From assembly GCA_014529385.2 (NCBI GenBank), contig CM043949.1, forward strand, positions 141,274,858-141,336,857: a DNA stretch of 62,000 bases, written 5' to 3'. A program made the position numbers and the translations under genes. This DNA is from Adiantum capillus-veneris. Its lineage: Eukaryota > Streptophyta > Polypodiopsida > Polypodiales > Pteridaceae. The notes beneath the pieces are model-generated. The model saw only the letters and a list, made by a program, of their open reading frames with translations, was not told where the DNA came from and did not search any database. Below, one piece after another: positions 1 to 10,431 of the stretch (position 1 is its first letter; every line of letters begins with the position of its first letter).

Positions 1-352
1 CGACGTGAATTGCTGTTGTCACCTGGTGATTGGGTTCTCTTAAGGTTTGAAAAGGCTAGGTTAAAGAAGATGAAGGGCAAGGAACGGCTCTTTCCTAAGC
101 GCAGTATGCGTTATTATGGTCCTTTTCAAGTGCTTGATAAGATCAGCGATGTGGCTTACAGGCTGAAATTGCCTGATGCATGAAGATTCATAATGCATTT
201 CACATGAGTCTTCTAAGACCCTTCGTGGGTGATGTGCCAGAAGATATGCCAGATGGGGATCAGCCAGAAGTTGAAGAACTTGATGAAATTCTAGTACCTG
301 AGCAAGTTTTGGTACATAAGGTCAGAAAAGTTAAAGGATAGGTTGCAAGACG
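1..352 (+). pseudogene. Element O: Ty3/gypsy integrase C-terminal end (left part)
   Basis: This is the C-terminal part of a gypsy polyprotein, entered mid-frame at the window edge. Readable motifs are DWVLLRFEKARL, then [13 protein letters not shown] and AYRLKLPDA, which form the GPY/F module that follows the integrase core. A stop codon after PDA (TGA near 181-183) and shifted frames afterwards show decay. The coding sequence reaches the start of the chromodomain-like tail at 341-352, where element I interrupts it. It resumes at 5437. The same protein segment occurs inside element I (3663-4250), so O and I are relatives. Coding role when intact: DNA integration and targeting in the nucleus. 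Confidence 0.8.
348..352. repeat. Target-site duplication AGACG (left copy)
   Basis: AGACG lies directly before the TGTCACAAACC start of element I's 5' LTR. It is repeated exactly at 5432-5436, directly after the 3' LTR end. A 5-bp duplication is the usual signature of gypsy integration. Confidence 0.9.
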
Positions 353-921
353 TGTCACAAACCGGTGACGTGGCATGCCCGGTTACACCCAACTGGCTAG
401 CAGCAGGCCAGTGAAAAGCCGAAACAGTGCTGACGTGGCAGTCCCGGATTTTCCGGCGCAAAACACGGAGACATGCTGACGTGGCACAGTGTACAGGTTC
501 CCTGCTTTTGCACAGCAATTGTTGACGTGGCAAAGCGTACAGAAAAGCTGGATTTACGCTGGCTGATTTTAGCAAGGCCTTTGGGACAAATTGCTTTATT
601 TTAGAAAGCTTTTAAGCTTTTGATTTTGGGCTCTGCTTTTGGGCATCCCTTGTAACTTATAAATAAGTGGGCAGGGCCCTCACTTCTCAGAGCATCTGGA
701 CGCAAAGTCTGAGAATGAGAACCCTCCCACTCTCTTGTACTTTGAACACAGATTAATACAAAAACAAATACCAAAAGGGGCACCAGTCTTTGGGGCCAAT
801 ATCTCTAGGCACGGAACTCCACCGGGCCGTGTCGAATCAAGTGTGAATTGTGAACGGTTGTGAAGTGAATCTTTGCTATGTCACGGTAGAATCTTAACTT
901 GGGGTGTCCAAGTTTGTTATA
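353..921 (+). repeat. 5' LTR of element I
   Basis: Begins TGTCACAAACC and ends GTTTGTTATA (the 3' copy ends in the canonical ACA). A TATA-like TATAAATA sits at about 658-665; in the 3' LTR the same position reads ACAAATA. The downstream part holds a block (766-805) recognisable in other LTR families of the window: AAATACC-AAAGGGG-C-CC followed by TTTGGGGCCAATA. Confidence 0.9.
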
Positions 922-922
922 G

Positions 923-934
923 TGGTATCAGAGC
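923..934 (+). other. Primer-binding site of element I
   Basis: TGGTATCAGAGC, one base after the LTR, is complementary to the 3' end of plant initiator-Met tRNA, the usual primer for minus-strand cDNA synthesis. Confidence 0.9.
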
Positions 935-1360
935 ACAGAAAGATTCTTCTTCTAAAAAGGATCTGATCCTTTTTGGAGAGCGCACAGCTTTTGGGAAAGA
1001 ATCTCGATTCTCCATACGCCGACACCGGACTTATTAGCCACTCCCACCCTCATACATCACGCATCCCGTCTTCATCGCTATGTCTTACAGAGCATAAAGC
1101 CATAGAGAATCCCAAATTACACATGGGTTCTTGTGGAGAATCTGACAGAGATGACCCCTCTCAGTGGGAAGGCAAAAAAAAGTTGAAGATTTGGTGCGGG
1201 GAAACTAAAGAAAAGAATGAAGATTTGGGCCAAAAAAAAAAAATCAGACAAGTTTTCCAGAACGGAGTACAATGTCAACTACAGATTGGCATATGAACAG
1301 ATTGATTAAGTACTCCAGGGACCCGAGATTGGCGAAACACCTAAGAATTACCAGATTGGC

Positions 1361-2372
1361 GTGTGGCCATTGCTTCTCCTCTCAAGTAGGGAGGAAAGCC
1401 AAAAAGACAGACGAGTGCAGAAAAGTAGAACCTGTACTCGCAGAAAGACATGGACAAGCACTCTTGAAAAGAAGCACTTCTACAGAGCCAACCAGTATGA
1501 CTTCCTCGAAGATAAAAGCAAGAAAGTTAGAGAATTTAAAGAAGGTGGACAATCAATTAAGTTTGACACTTTTTCTGGATTCCGAGATGCTTCGAGGGCT
1601 TTGGCCTTCCTACAGCAGTTTGATATAGTTTTTTCTGGAGGCCATTACTCAAAGCACTCCAAGATTCGGAGGGCTATCTCTTTCTTCAAGGGAAATGCTC
1701 GAACATGGTGGTCCACCCTTCTACTGAACAAGGAAGCGCCAGTTAAATGACTGAAATTCAAAAGGATCTTTAGTTCTTCTTGGCTGACTTGAGAGTACGA
1801 ACGAGATATACAAACCGCTTGGAATCATTTTCGGATGACCAAGGGAGATTCTTTGGACGCTTATTGCGAGAGATTTTGGAACTCTTTTCTACCAACCTCT
1901 TCATTTACGAAGGTCTTGTTTAAGGAGCAGACTGAGCGGTTTTGCTGCAGACTTCTTACCCAGATCGGAGACTATTGCTTGGAACAGAAGTCTGATTCTA
2001 CTCAAAAATTGATGGGTCATGCGAAACGGGGTTTTGCCATCCATTCGGGCAATCTGACTTACCCCACAGATGAGATCATGACTCAAAGAACCGAACAGAC
2101 TTCTAATAATGAAAGTAGAAAGAGAAAGAGTTCCCAAGACAAAGAAAAGAAAGATACACGTCCCCGATAGACTCTTAGAGAAAGGGCTATCTATCTCAAA
2201 GAGGGGAAGTGTTTTGGCTGCGGGAAATTTGGACACATCTCCGCAAAGTGCCCCAAAAAGGCACAGTAGGAACGGACTGAAGACAAGCCAGAGAGTTCTA
2301 GAGCAGCAAAGGAACGCGCAGAAAAGGCAGATGAAAACAGATTTGGTACCAAATTGCGTGGGGCCCGAATAG
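1361..2372 (+). pseudogene. Element I gag (broken)
   Basis: The capsid-like part reads AFLQQFDIVFSGG and ARTWWSTLL (about 1600-1725), typical of the plant gypsy gag family. Frame changes follow after about 1750. A nucleocapsid zinc knuckle at about 2210-2251 is intact, C-X2-C-X4-H-X4-C (CFGCGKFGHISAKC), in a frame different from the flanking open stretches. Gag would package the genomic RNA into virus-like particles. Upstream, 935-1360 is leader sequence with A-rich runs and no clear product. Confidence 0.75.
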
Positions 2373-2417
2373 AATCAGATGAACGAAAGTACATAACTTT
2401 GTTGCACTTAGGGCAAA

Positions 2418-3590
2418 GTGAAAGATCAGGAAGCCCTCATTTTCTTTGATGGAGGAGCCAAGGCCAACTTCTTTTGGCGGCTCGATTTGAAATTACGCCC
2501 GACAGGCGGAGGCAATTCTAGCGGCACCCGAACGGGATGTTGCCATTACACCGATCATTGGCAAACTTCGTTTGCAATGTCAGGGGTGTTTAGGGCACGA
2601 GGACTTCTACGTAATTCCCTTAGGAGGTTGTGACATCCTCCTCAAAATCCCTTGGTACCACAAGAACAACGCCCAGGTTGACTATCGGGCTGAGAAAGCG
2701 ACTTTGACAAATGAAGGACACAGAGATTGTACTTGATGAAATTCCGTTTCTTTACTCGACTTTCTGGAGAGAACTGAATGATGATTGAAGGTCGAATATG
2801 TTTTGACCTTGATAAAGAACGCCAAGATTTTCTCCACACTCATGCCGATTGCTTTTCTGAGGACCTGCCAAGCAAGTTGCCACCAGCTCGTCATGAGGAT
2901 CATACCATTGATCTGATACCTGGAAGCACACCACCGAACCGGCCACCTTACAGTGTGAGCCGAGCCCAAAATGAAGAGATTATGAACCAAGTGAAAGACC
3001 TCTTGGAAAAGAGTCTTATCCAACCGCTCCGGTGTTGTTGGTTTTGAAGAAAGACTGATCTTGGAGAATGTGCATTGATTACAGAGCTCTTCATAAAATC
3101 ACCATCAAGAACAGATTTTCGATTCCGAGGATCAATGATATTCTTGACCAGCTACTACAGGGATCCTCTTGTTTCAGCAGGATCGATTTGAAGAGAGGAT
3201 ATCATCATATCTGAATCACGCCGGGAGATATCTACAAGACAGCTTTTTGGACGACCTTCAGTTTATTGAATTTTTGGTGATGCCTTTTGGCCTTACCAAT
3301 GCTCCAGCGACCTTTAACCGAATGATAGACAGGATTTTCAGAGAGTACAGATCTTTTGTTGGCACTTTCTTTGACATTATTGTCTTCTCCAAGGATGAGG
3401 CAGAACATAGAGAACACCTGCTACTACAGGTCTTTCAGGCATTGCGAAATCACAAGTTGGTGATTAATGCAAAGAAGAATGAATTTTTCCTACCGAAGAT
3501 ACACTTTTTGGGACACATCGTCTCTCAGTAGCCGGAGTGCAAATGGCCCCGGCGAAGATTGAGACTATACGTGATTGGCTCATATTTTGA
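2418..3590 (+). pseudogene. Element I protease and reverse transcriptase (broken)
   Basis: The protease start reads LIFFDGGAKANF (about 2436-2475), where the aspartic-protease triad D-S/T/P-G has become DGG. RT follows with GSTPPNRPPYSVS, then CIDYRALHKITIKNRF and MPFGLTNAPATFNRMI. The catalytic YxDD box reads FFDI (about 3367-3385), so the second aspartate is lost. RT continues to LGHIVSQ and a stop near 3529. Several frame changes (about 3045, 3210 and 3245) separate the blocks. RNase H is missing downstream. The product would be inactive even if translated. Confidence 0.85.
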
Positions 3591-3662
3591 CACAGAAAGG
3601 AGTCCCTTTCTCGTGGGGACCCACAGAGGTGACTGCCTAAGGGTGCTCCGAAGGTTCCACCC

Positions 3663-4250
3663 TTGAGCACGAAAGATAAGATTATTTTGAAGCCGACCAG
3701 GGACTTGGACACTGCTTTTGCCAAGGTCCGGGACGCTTTAGAGAAATCTCAGGAAAGACACAAAAAGGCAACAGATCGACACCGTTGTGATTTGAAATTA
3801 AAGGAGAACGATTGGGTGCTCTTACGTTTTGCGAAGGCACGCCTGAGAAAGAAAAAGGGAAAGGAGCGGTTTCTTCCAAAGCTTAGAATGAGATACTATG
3901 GACCTTTCCAAATACAAGAAAAGATAAATGATGTCTCCTTTAGATTGAAGCTGCCCGATACTTGGAGAATTCACAATGCTTTTCATGTGAGTCTCTTGAA
4001 GCCTTTTAAAGGCGATGTGCCCGATGATGGGGAGCCAGATGAGCAACCCGAAGTGGAGGAAAGCGAGGAGATACTTGTTCCAGTACAGATATTGACACGT
4101 AACGAAAGATAAAAGGTAAAGTGATAAGGCGGTTCTTGGTTGAATTCAAGAACTATCCCGCATTGGATTCGAAGTGGATGGAGGAGGAGGACCTGGCAGA
4201 TACTCCTCACATTGTGAACCTTTACCTTGAAGCATTCGGTTTAGCATAGT
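3663..4250 (+). pseudogene. Element I integrase C-terminus and chromodomain-like tail
   Basis: An open frame at 3663-4112 carries the integrase C-terminal module: [33 protein letters not shown], and [15 protein letters not shown]. An acidic stretch ([14 protein letters not shown]) follows. After a stop at 4110-4112 the sequence continues in another frame with a chromodomain-like tail (RRFLVEFKNYPALDSKW) to about 4248. Such tails direct integration towards modified chromatin in chromoviruses. The integrase zinc finger and DDE core are deleted. Confidence 0.85.
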
Positions 4251-4861
4251 CTACTCCGATAGAACCCCGATTTCAACATGGGTGAATCTAGTGCAGCGGG
4301 TATGCACAAGAGGGGAGTCACTCCACTCCTTTGTCGACAGATTGCCCCGATATTTTGATTCGATATAAAGTCACTAATGTCCTTTTGGGTTTCAGGGATA
4401 CTGCTGAGCTGACAGTATTCTGTGTATGACTTTATGATTTGGAATTCCCGATAATGAAAATGATACTGATTGATTCGTACTTGACTTGTTTGAGTGCAGG
4501 AACTGATAGACGAAATGACTGCAGCATTTCGGTCTCACAAATTTGTATAGACATGATTGCAATAAGGATTAGTAATCGAGCATCTGTGAGGTCCCGACCA
4601 GATCTAGATGCAATTGCTAAATACGTTGCCGATTAATCATGGTCTGAGATTTGGAATGATATTTTTGAATGTGATTTGTCATGTGATGTCCTGTGATGTC
4701 AAGTGATGTCCTGTAATGTGACTGTTGATTGGTACATGTGCTAGATGTGTTGTTCCTAGTGCGTCGGTACTAACAGTCAATGTCTGCTAAGACAGTTTAT
4801 GGCCTCTGTCTGTTTTGCAGGCGTAATTGAGGGCGATTACAATGCTTTCAAGAGGGAGGTA
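4251..4861 (+). other. Element I 3' untranslated region with polypurine tract
   Basis: No coding signal is seen here. Short direct repeats of the type TGTGATGTCCTGTGATGTC occur around 4676-4720. The polypurine tract AAGAGGGAGG lies at about 4850-4860, immediately before the 3' LTR, where it would prime plus-strand synthesis. Confidence 0.75.
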
Positions 4862-5431
4862 TGTCACAAACCGGTGACGTGGCATGCCCGGTTACACCCA
4901 ACTGGCAAGTAGCAGGCCCGTGAAACGCGGAAACAATGCTGATGTGGCACTCCCGGATTTTTCGGTGCAAAACGCGGAGACAGGCTGACATGGCACAATG
5001 TACGGATTCCCTACTTTTGCGCAGCAACTGCTGACGTGGCAAAGCGTATGGAAAAGCTGGATTTACGCTGGTTGATTTTAGCAAGGCCTTTAAGACAAAT
5101 TGCTTTATTTTAAAAAGCTTTTAAGCTTTTGATTTTGGGGCTCTGCTTTTGGGCATCCGTTGTAACTTACAAATAAGTGGACAGGGCCCTCACTTCTCAG
5201 AGCATCTGGACGCAGAGTCTGAGAGTGAGAACCCTCCCACTCTCTTGTACTTTGAACATAGATTAATACAAAAAGAAATACCGAAAGGGGCGCCAGTCTT
5301 TGGGGCCAATATCTCTAGGCACGGAACTCCGTTGGGTCGTGTCGAATCAAGTGTGAATTGTGAACTGTTTTGAAGTGAATCTCTGCTGTGTCGTGCTAAA
5401 ATCTTGACTTGGGGTGTCCAAGTTTGTTACA
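4862..5431 (+). repeat. 3' LTR of element I
   Basis: Starts TGTCACAAACC and ends GTTTGTTACA. It aligns along its whole length with the 5' LTR but with many substitutions, which suggests an insertion that is not recent. Confidence 0.9.
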
Positions 5432-5641
5432 AGACGCTACTTGGTGAAGTTCAAAAACTATCCACCTATGGATGCAAAGTGGATGGAAGACTCAAGAGTA
5501 TGAACTATCAAAGTCACCAAATGTATTGCACCTTTCTTGCGAATACATGCGATGATAAAAGAGTGCTAACAACACAAGGTCATCAGCGGCATGTATTTAT
5601 GGTATGCAATCAAGGACGTTTGCGATTTCAAGAGGGAGGTA
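5432..5641 (+). pseudogene. Element O chromodomain-like tail (right part) and polypurine tract
   Basis: After the TSD copy (5432-5436) the gypsy frame interrupted at 352 resumes with RYLVKFKNYPPMDAKWME, the same tail seen in element I. It then decays. The polypurine tract AAGAGGGAGG (about 5630-5639) precedes O's 3' LTR. The continuity across element I confirms the nested insertion. Confidence 0.8.
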
Positions 5642-6995
5642 TGTCACGAGGACATGGCAACTGCTAACTTTAGTCGTTGGTTTCTTTCCAATGATTTTTG
5701 CTTTATTTTTGAGACCCTCTTTTTGAAGTTCGGACGTTGTATGGCCAATGTGAACCGTAGTTTCACCCGCAGACGAGAAGTTGGTAGGCACTGAAACTCG
5801 TATAATAAAAGGATGTCTAGGCATAGTTCAAGATCATGCACGTCCCCCCGTCCCACTTAGCAAGTTGGTGGATACTAGGAAGTAAACTCAATAAAGGCAT
5901 AATGCCAAGGTGGGGCATTAAAGGAAAGTACCCGGCAGTTGGGCCACATTGCATTTTTGGATGCGGTCCCAGTGGGGATAGATGGTCAGATGACCAGTGG
6001 GAGTCCAACAGAAGCATCCCCTAAAGTTTAGGGAGCTGCTATTTTGGACCATCAAATCTGTTCATGTCATTACCTCCAGAATGACAAGAGGAACATTTTA
6101 GAACTCTACTGCAAAGTCAACTAGGCAACCAGTCGGAAGATTTTTAAGGGACAACCCCGAAATAGGAAATTGCTTGTAAATGTGCCAAGTGGCACCTTTT
6201 CGTGCACTTCCCTCATGAAGAAGAAGGTAGCGCTGAATTTTCTAGCTGGGAGAACTCATTTGCAAGTTTTTTGTCACAAGTTAAGATCTATTGACTGCAA
6301 GCTTTCTCTCTCATGTACAGTGTGGTGCAAGAAGTCATGTTCTCCACACCTCACACTGCTCTCTCTCTTCCCTACATGCAATTATGTGATGCCCCACAAG
6401 AGGGCTCTTCATTTGACTCGTACAGTTGTGAGGTCTTATGCGTTTTTGCTGAGGCAAGAGCCTCTATGAGCAAGAACAGGAGTAGCGGGTGATAACCTCA
6501 CCGTACAGGTGCGTTTTCAGTGCTGGTTATGCGCTGAATGTGGACTGTTTTTCAGCCATACGGATGCCAAAACCAATGCGAACAATGCCCCACTGATAGA
6601 GGACAATTCAGGGACTGTTTAGGGCTAAAAAAAGGGCACCAATAAATACAACATGCTGAATTTATTGTCCTTGGGCAGAAATCAGAGGGTTTGTCAATGG
6701 AAGTGAGTTCCAGTAGGGGAATTAGTTTTGGGCAAGTTTTGGGGCTGTTATGTTGCCGAAATTTTGCCAGAACATGTGGTATCTAGTTGGATACAGGTAA
6801 AGAATTCCCAAGACTCTTCTTTGTGAATTTTACCCTCTTAAGAGTAAAGAAATACCGAAAGGGGCGCCAATTTTGGGGCCTACAGGTTGTCGACGTCTGC
6901 TCAGAGCATTCTAGCTTCCGAACCGTGTGTGTGCTTTAAGTGTTAATTCCCGTCGCAGGTTACCTTCCCAAAGTTCTCTCTGTGTGTGTCTAAAG
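5642..6995 (+). repeat. 3' LTR of element O (right end uncertain)
   Basis: Starts TGTCACGAGG right after the polypurine tract. The LTR differs from element I's except for the shared block at about 6845-6882 (GAAATACCGAAAGGGGCGCC followed by TTTGGGGCC). I could not find a clear CA end or TSD. The end is placed before the RT coding sequence that begins near 7010. No other gene is seen in the interval. Confidence 0.55.
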
Positions 6996-7009
6996 TAAAG
7001 AATTTTGAG

Positions 7010-7205
7010 TGAAAGCCAAAGTCTACCGCCTTACGGGCCGGTTTCAGCTGCAACTCACAAGTCGGTGGCCAGAGGATTCATACGTCCTAGTGTAAGTCCT
7101 TTTGCTGCTCCTATCTTATTTGTCTGCAAGAAGGATGGTTTGTCTCGTTTGTGTGTTGATTACAGGGCTTTGAACAAGATGACCGTCAAAGCTCTGCCAA
7201 AGCTC
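7010..7205 (+). pseudogene. Element G3: gypsy RT N-terminal fragment
   Basis: The frame reads [18 protein letters not shown] and [17 protein letters not shown], the beginning of a gypsy reverse transcriptase (fingers, before the catalytic aspartates). It stops where the B1 element begins. The next G3 piece (11698) starts at the YxDD box, so roughly 80 residues of RT core between them are missing, not merely separated by the insertion. Confidence 0.85.
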
Positions 7206-7214
7206 TGATACCAA

Positions 7215-8479
7215 TGTAAAGTGCAGCAGAATGAATGTTTGAACTTTGCTCAAGATGAGTGCTCCGAACTGTGCTCAAGGGTTCCTTTTACTTACGGAAG
7301 GGAGAGCCTTCCGTTCCTTTAGTGAGAGAGTGCAATGGACACAAACAAAGTGAATGGACACTGTGAATGGAAGTGCATGAGACTAAGAGATAGAGAAGAG
7401 AATACGACACCAGAGACGTTGTAAAACCCTCCTCTGAAGGCCCCACTCTCTATGGCGAGAGCGGTCTACTTATGATTGCACAAATCTCTACAATGCTTGG
7501 ACTTGCCGACGATGTCGACGACGATGAGACGACAACGAGATGGCTGAAGTCTGAAATCGCTAAGGGCTGAAATCTGCAAATCTTTATCTGCTGAATTCTC
7601 ACTCTATGTCGGTGACGATGTCGATGACGACGATGCGACGATGACGCGCTGAAAACGCAGATGCTGAAATCTGTGTTTTCCGGGCTAAATCTATAAACCT
7701 TGCGGAATCTGACCGTGCGGCGAGGATCTACTGCGGGAAGGCGAGATCTACGAGGTTCGCGACTTGGTCTGCGAGTGCTAAAGGCTGAAAACTGAAAACG
7801 CTGGTGGTTCTTGATGTTCCGTCGTGGTGAATCTGCAAAACGTCGGGGCTGATCTGCAAACCAAAAACACTAGGGCTGATTTGAAATCTTCTTGGAAAAA
7901 CACTAGGGCTTTTGCTGGTTCTCCTGTTGCCGGATGTCTTGCAAATGCAAAACGCTAGGCTGATCTGTGGTTCTACTATCGTCGGGAATCTGCAAGTGCA
8001 AAAACGCTGGCTGATCTGGGTTCTTGATGCAAAACACTAGCCTCACTGCTATGTAGCAAAAACGCTAGGCCTTGCTGGGGATTCCTGCTGAGAAGGTACC
8101 TGTTGAACCGAAGCTCCTGCTGCCTCTTCTGCCAAAAAGTGCTAGCTCTGGTTTGCTTATATATTATCTTAGCAAAATTGCCCTACGTAGTTTCCAACAA
8201 AAGTCGCTTAAAAATAATAAGTGAAAAATGTCAAAAATAGGGAAAATAGGTCTATGCACTGTGAAAATGCTACTGATGGGATCTGACTGGAATCTGATGG
8301 TCATGTTGTGTGCAACCAGAGGATATGCATCTAATCTAAGTGTCTGGACATGCACGGTTTGCGAACAGACTCACAAAAGTGCCAGATCACTTCCTATTCT
8401 AGAGTGACTTGACTGAACTGAACCGTGATCATGATGTAGCTTGTCCACGGACACATAGGGTTGGATGTGTCACATGACA
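7215..8479 (-). repeat. B1 3' LTR
   Basis: On the minus strand it starts TGTCATGTGACACATCC and ends in GCACTTTACA. A TATA box (TATATAAGCA, minus strand) lies at about 8153-8165. The roughly 900 bp downstream of it hold many copies of AGCGTTTTTGC and TTTCAGCC motifs. Confidence 0.85.
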
Positions 8480-9200
8480 TCCCCTCCTTTTCAAAGTGAG
8501 GTACTGGTACCGAACTGTATGGCGTCGAGGGAGATCGCCAAAACATCCGGAATCCTGGAAGGGACTCTTCGCCGGCCCACTCTGATGTGTGGGTCATGCG
8601 GTACTTGAACTTCATATAGGTCTGCAACGCTTGCTTCTTTGGGCCGCGCCGAAAGCGACAGAAAGTCTTCTGAGTCTCCTTCAATGCTTCAACTTTGTCT
8701 ATGGACGTAGGTCCATCTTCTTCAAGAATCTCCGAGGCTAAAAATTCCTGAAACCAATTCCAACACAAAAACATGAACATACCCATTCCATATAAAGTGA
8801 CTGGAAAAAATCTCGTCTTCACTAAAGACTGTGCATGCAATGTAGATGAACAAATAGACGGAGTGTCAAACCGTTCACCACACACACGCAAACAATGAGA
8901 TCGAATAGTATCTTTCTGATCTAAATCAATCAACTTTGGCAATTCACAACGGAAATGCCCATGCTTGGTGCTCATACTTTCTTGTGCTCTTTCTACAATT
9001 GTGTCGTGCCAAGGAAGAGACATGGAATGTGACTTCCTTGAATGCATACTTTTCAGCTTTTCATGAACAATCCGCATACAACTGTGCTCATTCATGAGTG
9101 AAATGTGCTCAACGTACAATATGTCATGCCTAGGAAAAGGGATCACATAAAGACGCTGACGAAAATACAGGAAACGATCACGAAAGAAACACTCGTACAA
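8480..9200 (-). pseudogene. B1 C-terminal ORF with chromodomain-like tail
   Basis: An ORF of about 240 residues is conserved in B1, B2 and B3. The N-terminal part (FLYFRQRLYVIPFPRHDIL, then SMSLPWHDTIVERA) matches no domain I know. The C-terminal part (LQTYMKFKYRMTHTSEWAG) has the aromatic and Trp spacing of a gypsy chromodomain-like tail. The frame runs into the polypurine tract (8480-8495). Its position, last before the 3' LTR, is that of the end of pol. Confidence 0.6.
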
Positions 9201-9206
9201 TGCATA

Positions 9207-9540
9207 CTAACGAATCATTCGAACACGTAGTACTTCCTGTAAGGGTTCTTTGGACCTAGGCTCGATAGCCAATATCGGTTCTTTGTGATTGATCGAATCT
9301 GCAATGAGGTTAGCTTCGCTAGAAAAAGTACCCACTAACTCATCCTTCTTGTGAACAATCACATCTTCTTCATGCAAATCATCATGCTTGTGAGAAATCA
9401 CATCTTGATCATGCAAATCATCATGCTTGTCATTATCATCCAAATCATCATGCTTGTCATTGTCATCTAAATCATTATGCTCATCATTATCATTCAAATG
9501 ATCATGCTTATCATCATGCAAATCCGTTTATCATGATTCG
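9207..9540 (-). repeat. B1 Asp/His-rich tandem repeat region
   Basis: A minisatellite with units of about 27-42 bp encodes repeats such as DDNDKHDDL and HDDLHDQDVISHK. It is followed by SSEANLIADSIN. The same region occurs in B2 (15540-15740) and B3 (26330-26640) with different numbers of units. The acidic and histidine-rich composition suggests a flexible, possibly metal-binding linker, which is inference only. Confidence 0.8.
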
Positions 9541-9723
9541 GAGAAGAAGAGACGGAGAGAGTCTCCTTTTCCCGAATCTATTGCATCTGTGTCTGCACTT
9601 GAGAAAAGAGTCGCAACATCTCTTCCATGTGTCGGTCGTTCATTGCCTTTCTTGCTTTGTTCTCGTGATCAAATTCGGCTTGTCTTACTTTGGCTTCCAA
9701 GCGTGCTTGATCGCGCTTACACG

Positions 9724-9960
9724 CTATGGTTGCCATTCTTTCTTCGTACTTACAATCAATTTCTGTTTTTCTTGCTTCGCGTCTAACTTCCTTTCCATAA
9801 ACATCTTGTCGAAAGCCTCCATAGGAGTTAGTGCAATCCTTGGCGTAGATGGGGAAGGGGGAGGGCCGGAAAAACCTCCTGGTGGGGAAAATTCTTCTTC
9901 GCCTCTCTCATGCTCATTACCTCCAAGCGAAGTATCCATTCCGCTTCGAGTGATGACCAT
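9724..9960 (-). pseudogene. B1 gag N-terminus
   Basis: MVITRSGMDTSLGGNEHERG is the usual start of this gypsy gag (compare MVVSRSGMDT in B2 and MVVTRSGMDT in B3), followed by a Pro-rich segment. The frame breaks after about 78 residues. The capsid, zinc knuckle and protease found in B2 are deleted here. The 9960-10418 stretch is leader with repeated CTTGGGTTCTTG motifs. Confidence 0.75.
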
Positions 9961-10418
9961 CCACTGAAGTCGAGGATTCTTGTAAGTTCTTGTAGTCTTG
10001 GGTTCTTAAGTTCACGAGGAACTTGGGTTCTTGTGGGTCTTGGGTTCTTGGGTTCTTGAAGGTCTTGAGGTTCTTCTTTTGCTTGCAATCTGTGTTAGAG
10101 AAGGATCTTCTCTCACCCGAGTTCTGCTCTTATCCGCGGTACACCCCTTGGCGGCCTTGCGCTCACACCAAGGTTTCTTTTTCCCACCTCACGTCAATTG
10201 GCCGGTCGCTAAGTGCACGGTCCGCTCTCAATGAGCGAAAAGAGGCACAAGGGGAGACTGGACAAGCCCTTCTTTTCTGGGATTCATGTCACTCTTCAAA
10301 AACACGACTAGGAATCGACACGCCCAAGTGAACTTGAGTTCATGCGACCTCAACAAGCAGAAAAAAAAATACATGGTTCTTGTGGTTCTTTCCTTGAGTG
10401 ATACAGAACACTGCCAAA

Positions 10419-10430
10419 GCTCTGATACCA
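10419..10430 (-). other. B1 primer-binding site
   Basis: GCTCTGATACCA on the plus strand is the complement of TGGTATCAGAGC. It sits one base left of the 5' LTR and is of the initiator-Met tRNA type. Confidence 0.9.
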
Positions 10431-10431
10431 A

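Larger units (their letters stand above)
353..5431 (+). mobile_element. Ty3/gypsy retrotransposon I, complete ends, internally deleted
   Basis: The element is 5.08 kb, bounded by two LTRs of about 570 bp (353-921 and 4862-5431) and by a perfect 5-bp TSD. It has an initiator-Met PBS and a polypurine tract. Gag, protease, RT, integrase C-terminus and chromodomain-like tail can be recognised in this order. RNase H and the integrase zinc finger and core are absent: the sequence passes from the end of RT (about 3590) to the integrase C-terminal region (about 3663). Stops and frameshifts are frequent, so it is not autonomous. It is inserted in the chromodomain-coding part of related element O. Confidence 0.92.

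Noticed and set aside
923-934. tRNA gene fragments at PBS sites
   Set aside because: Only about 12 bases match the tRNA 3' end, always next to an LTR; these are primer-binding sites.
9360-9540. CRISPR-like direct repeats
   Set aside because: Unit length varies and the repeat is translated in frame as an Asp/His-rich protein within a retrotransposon.
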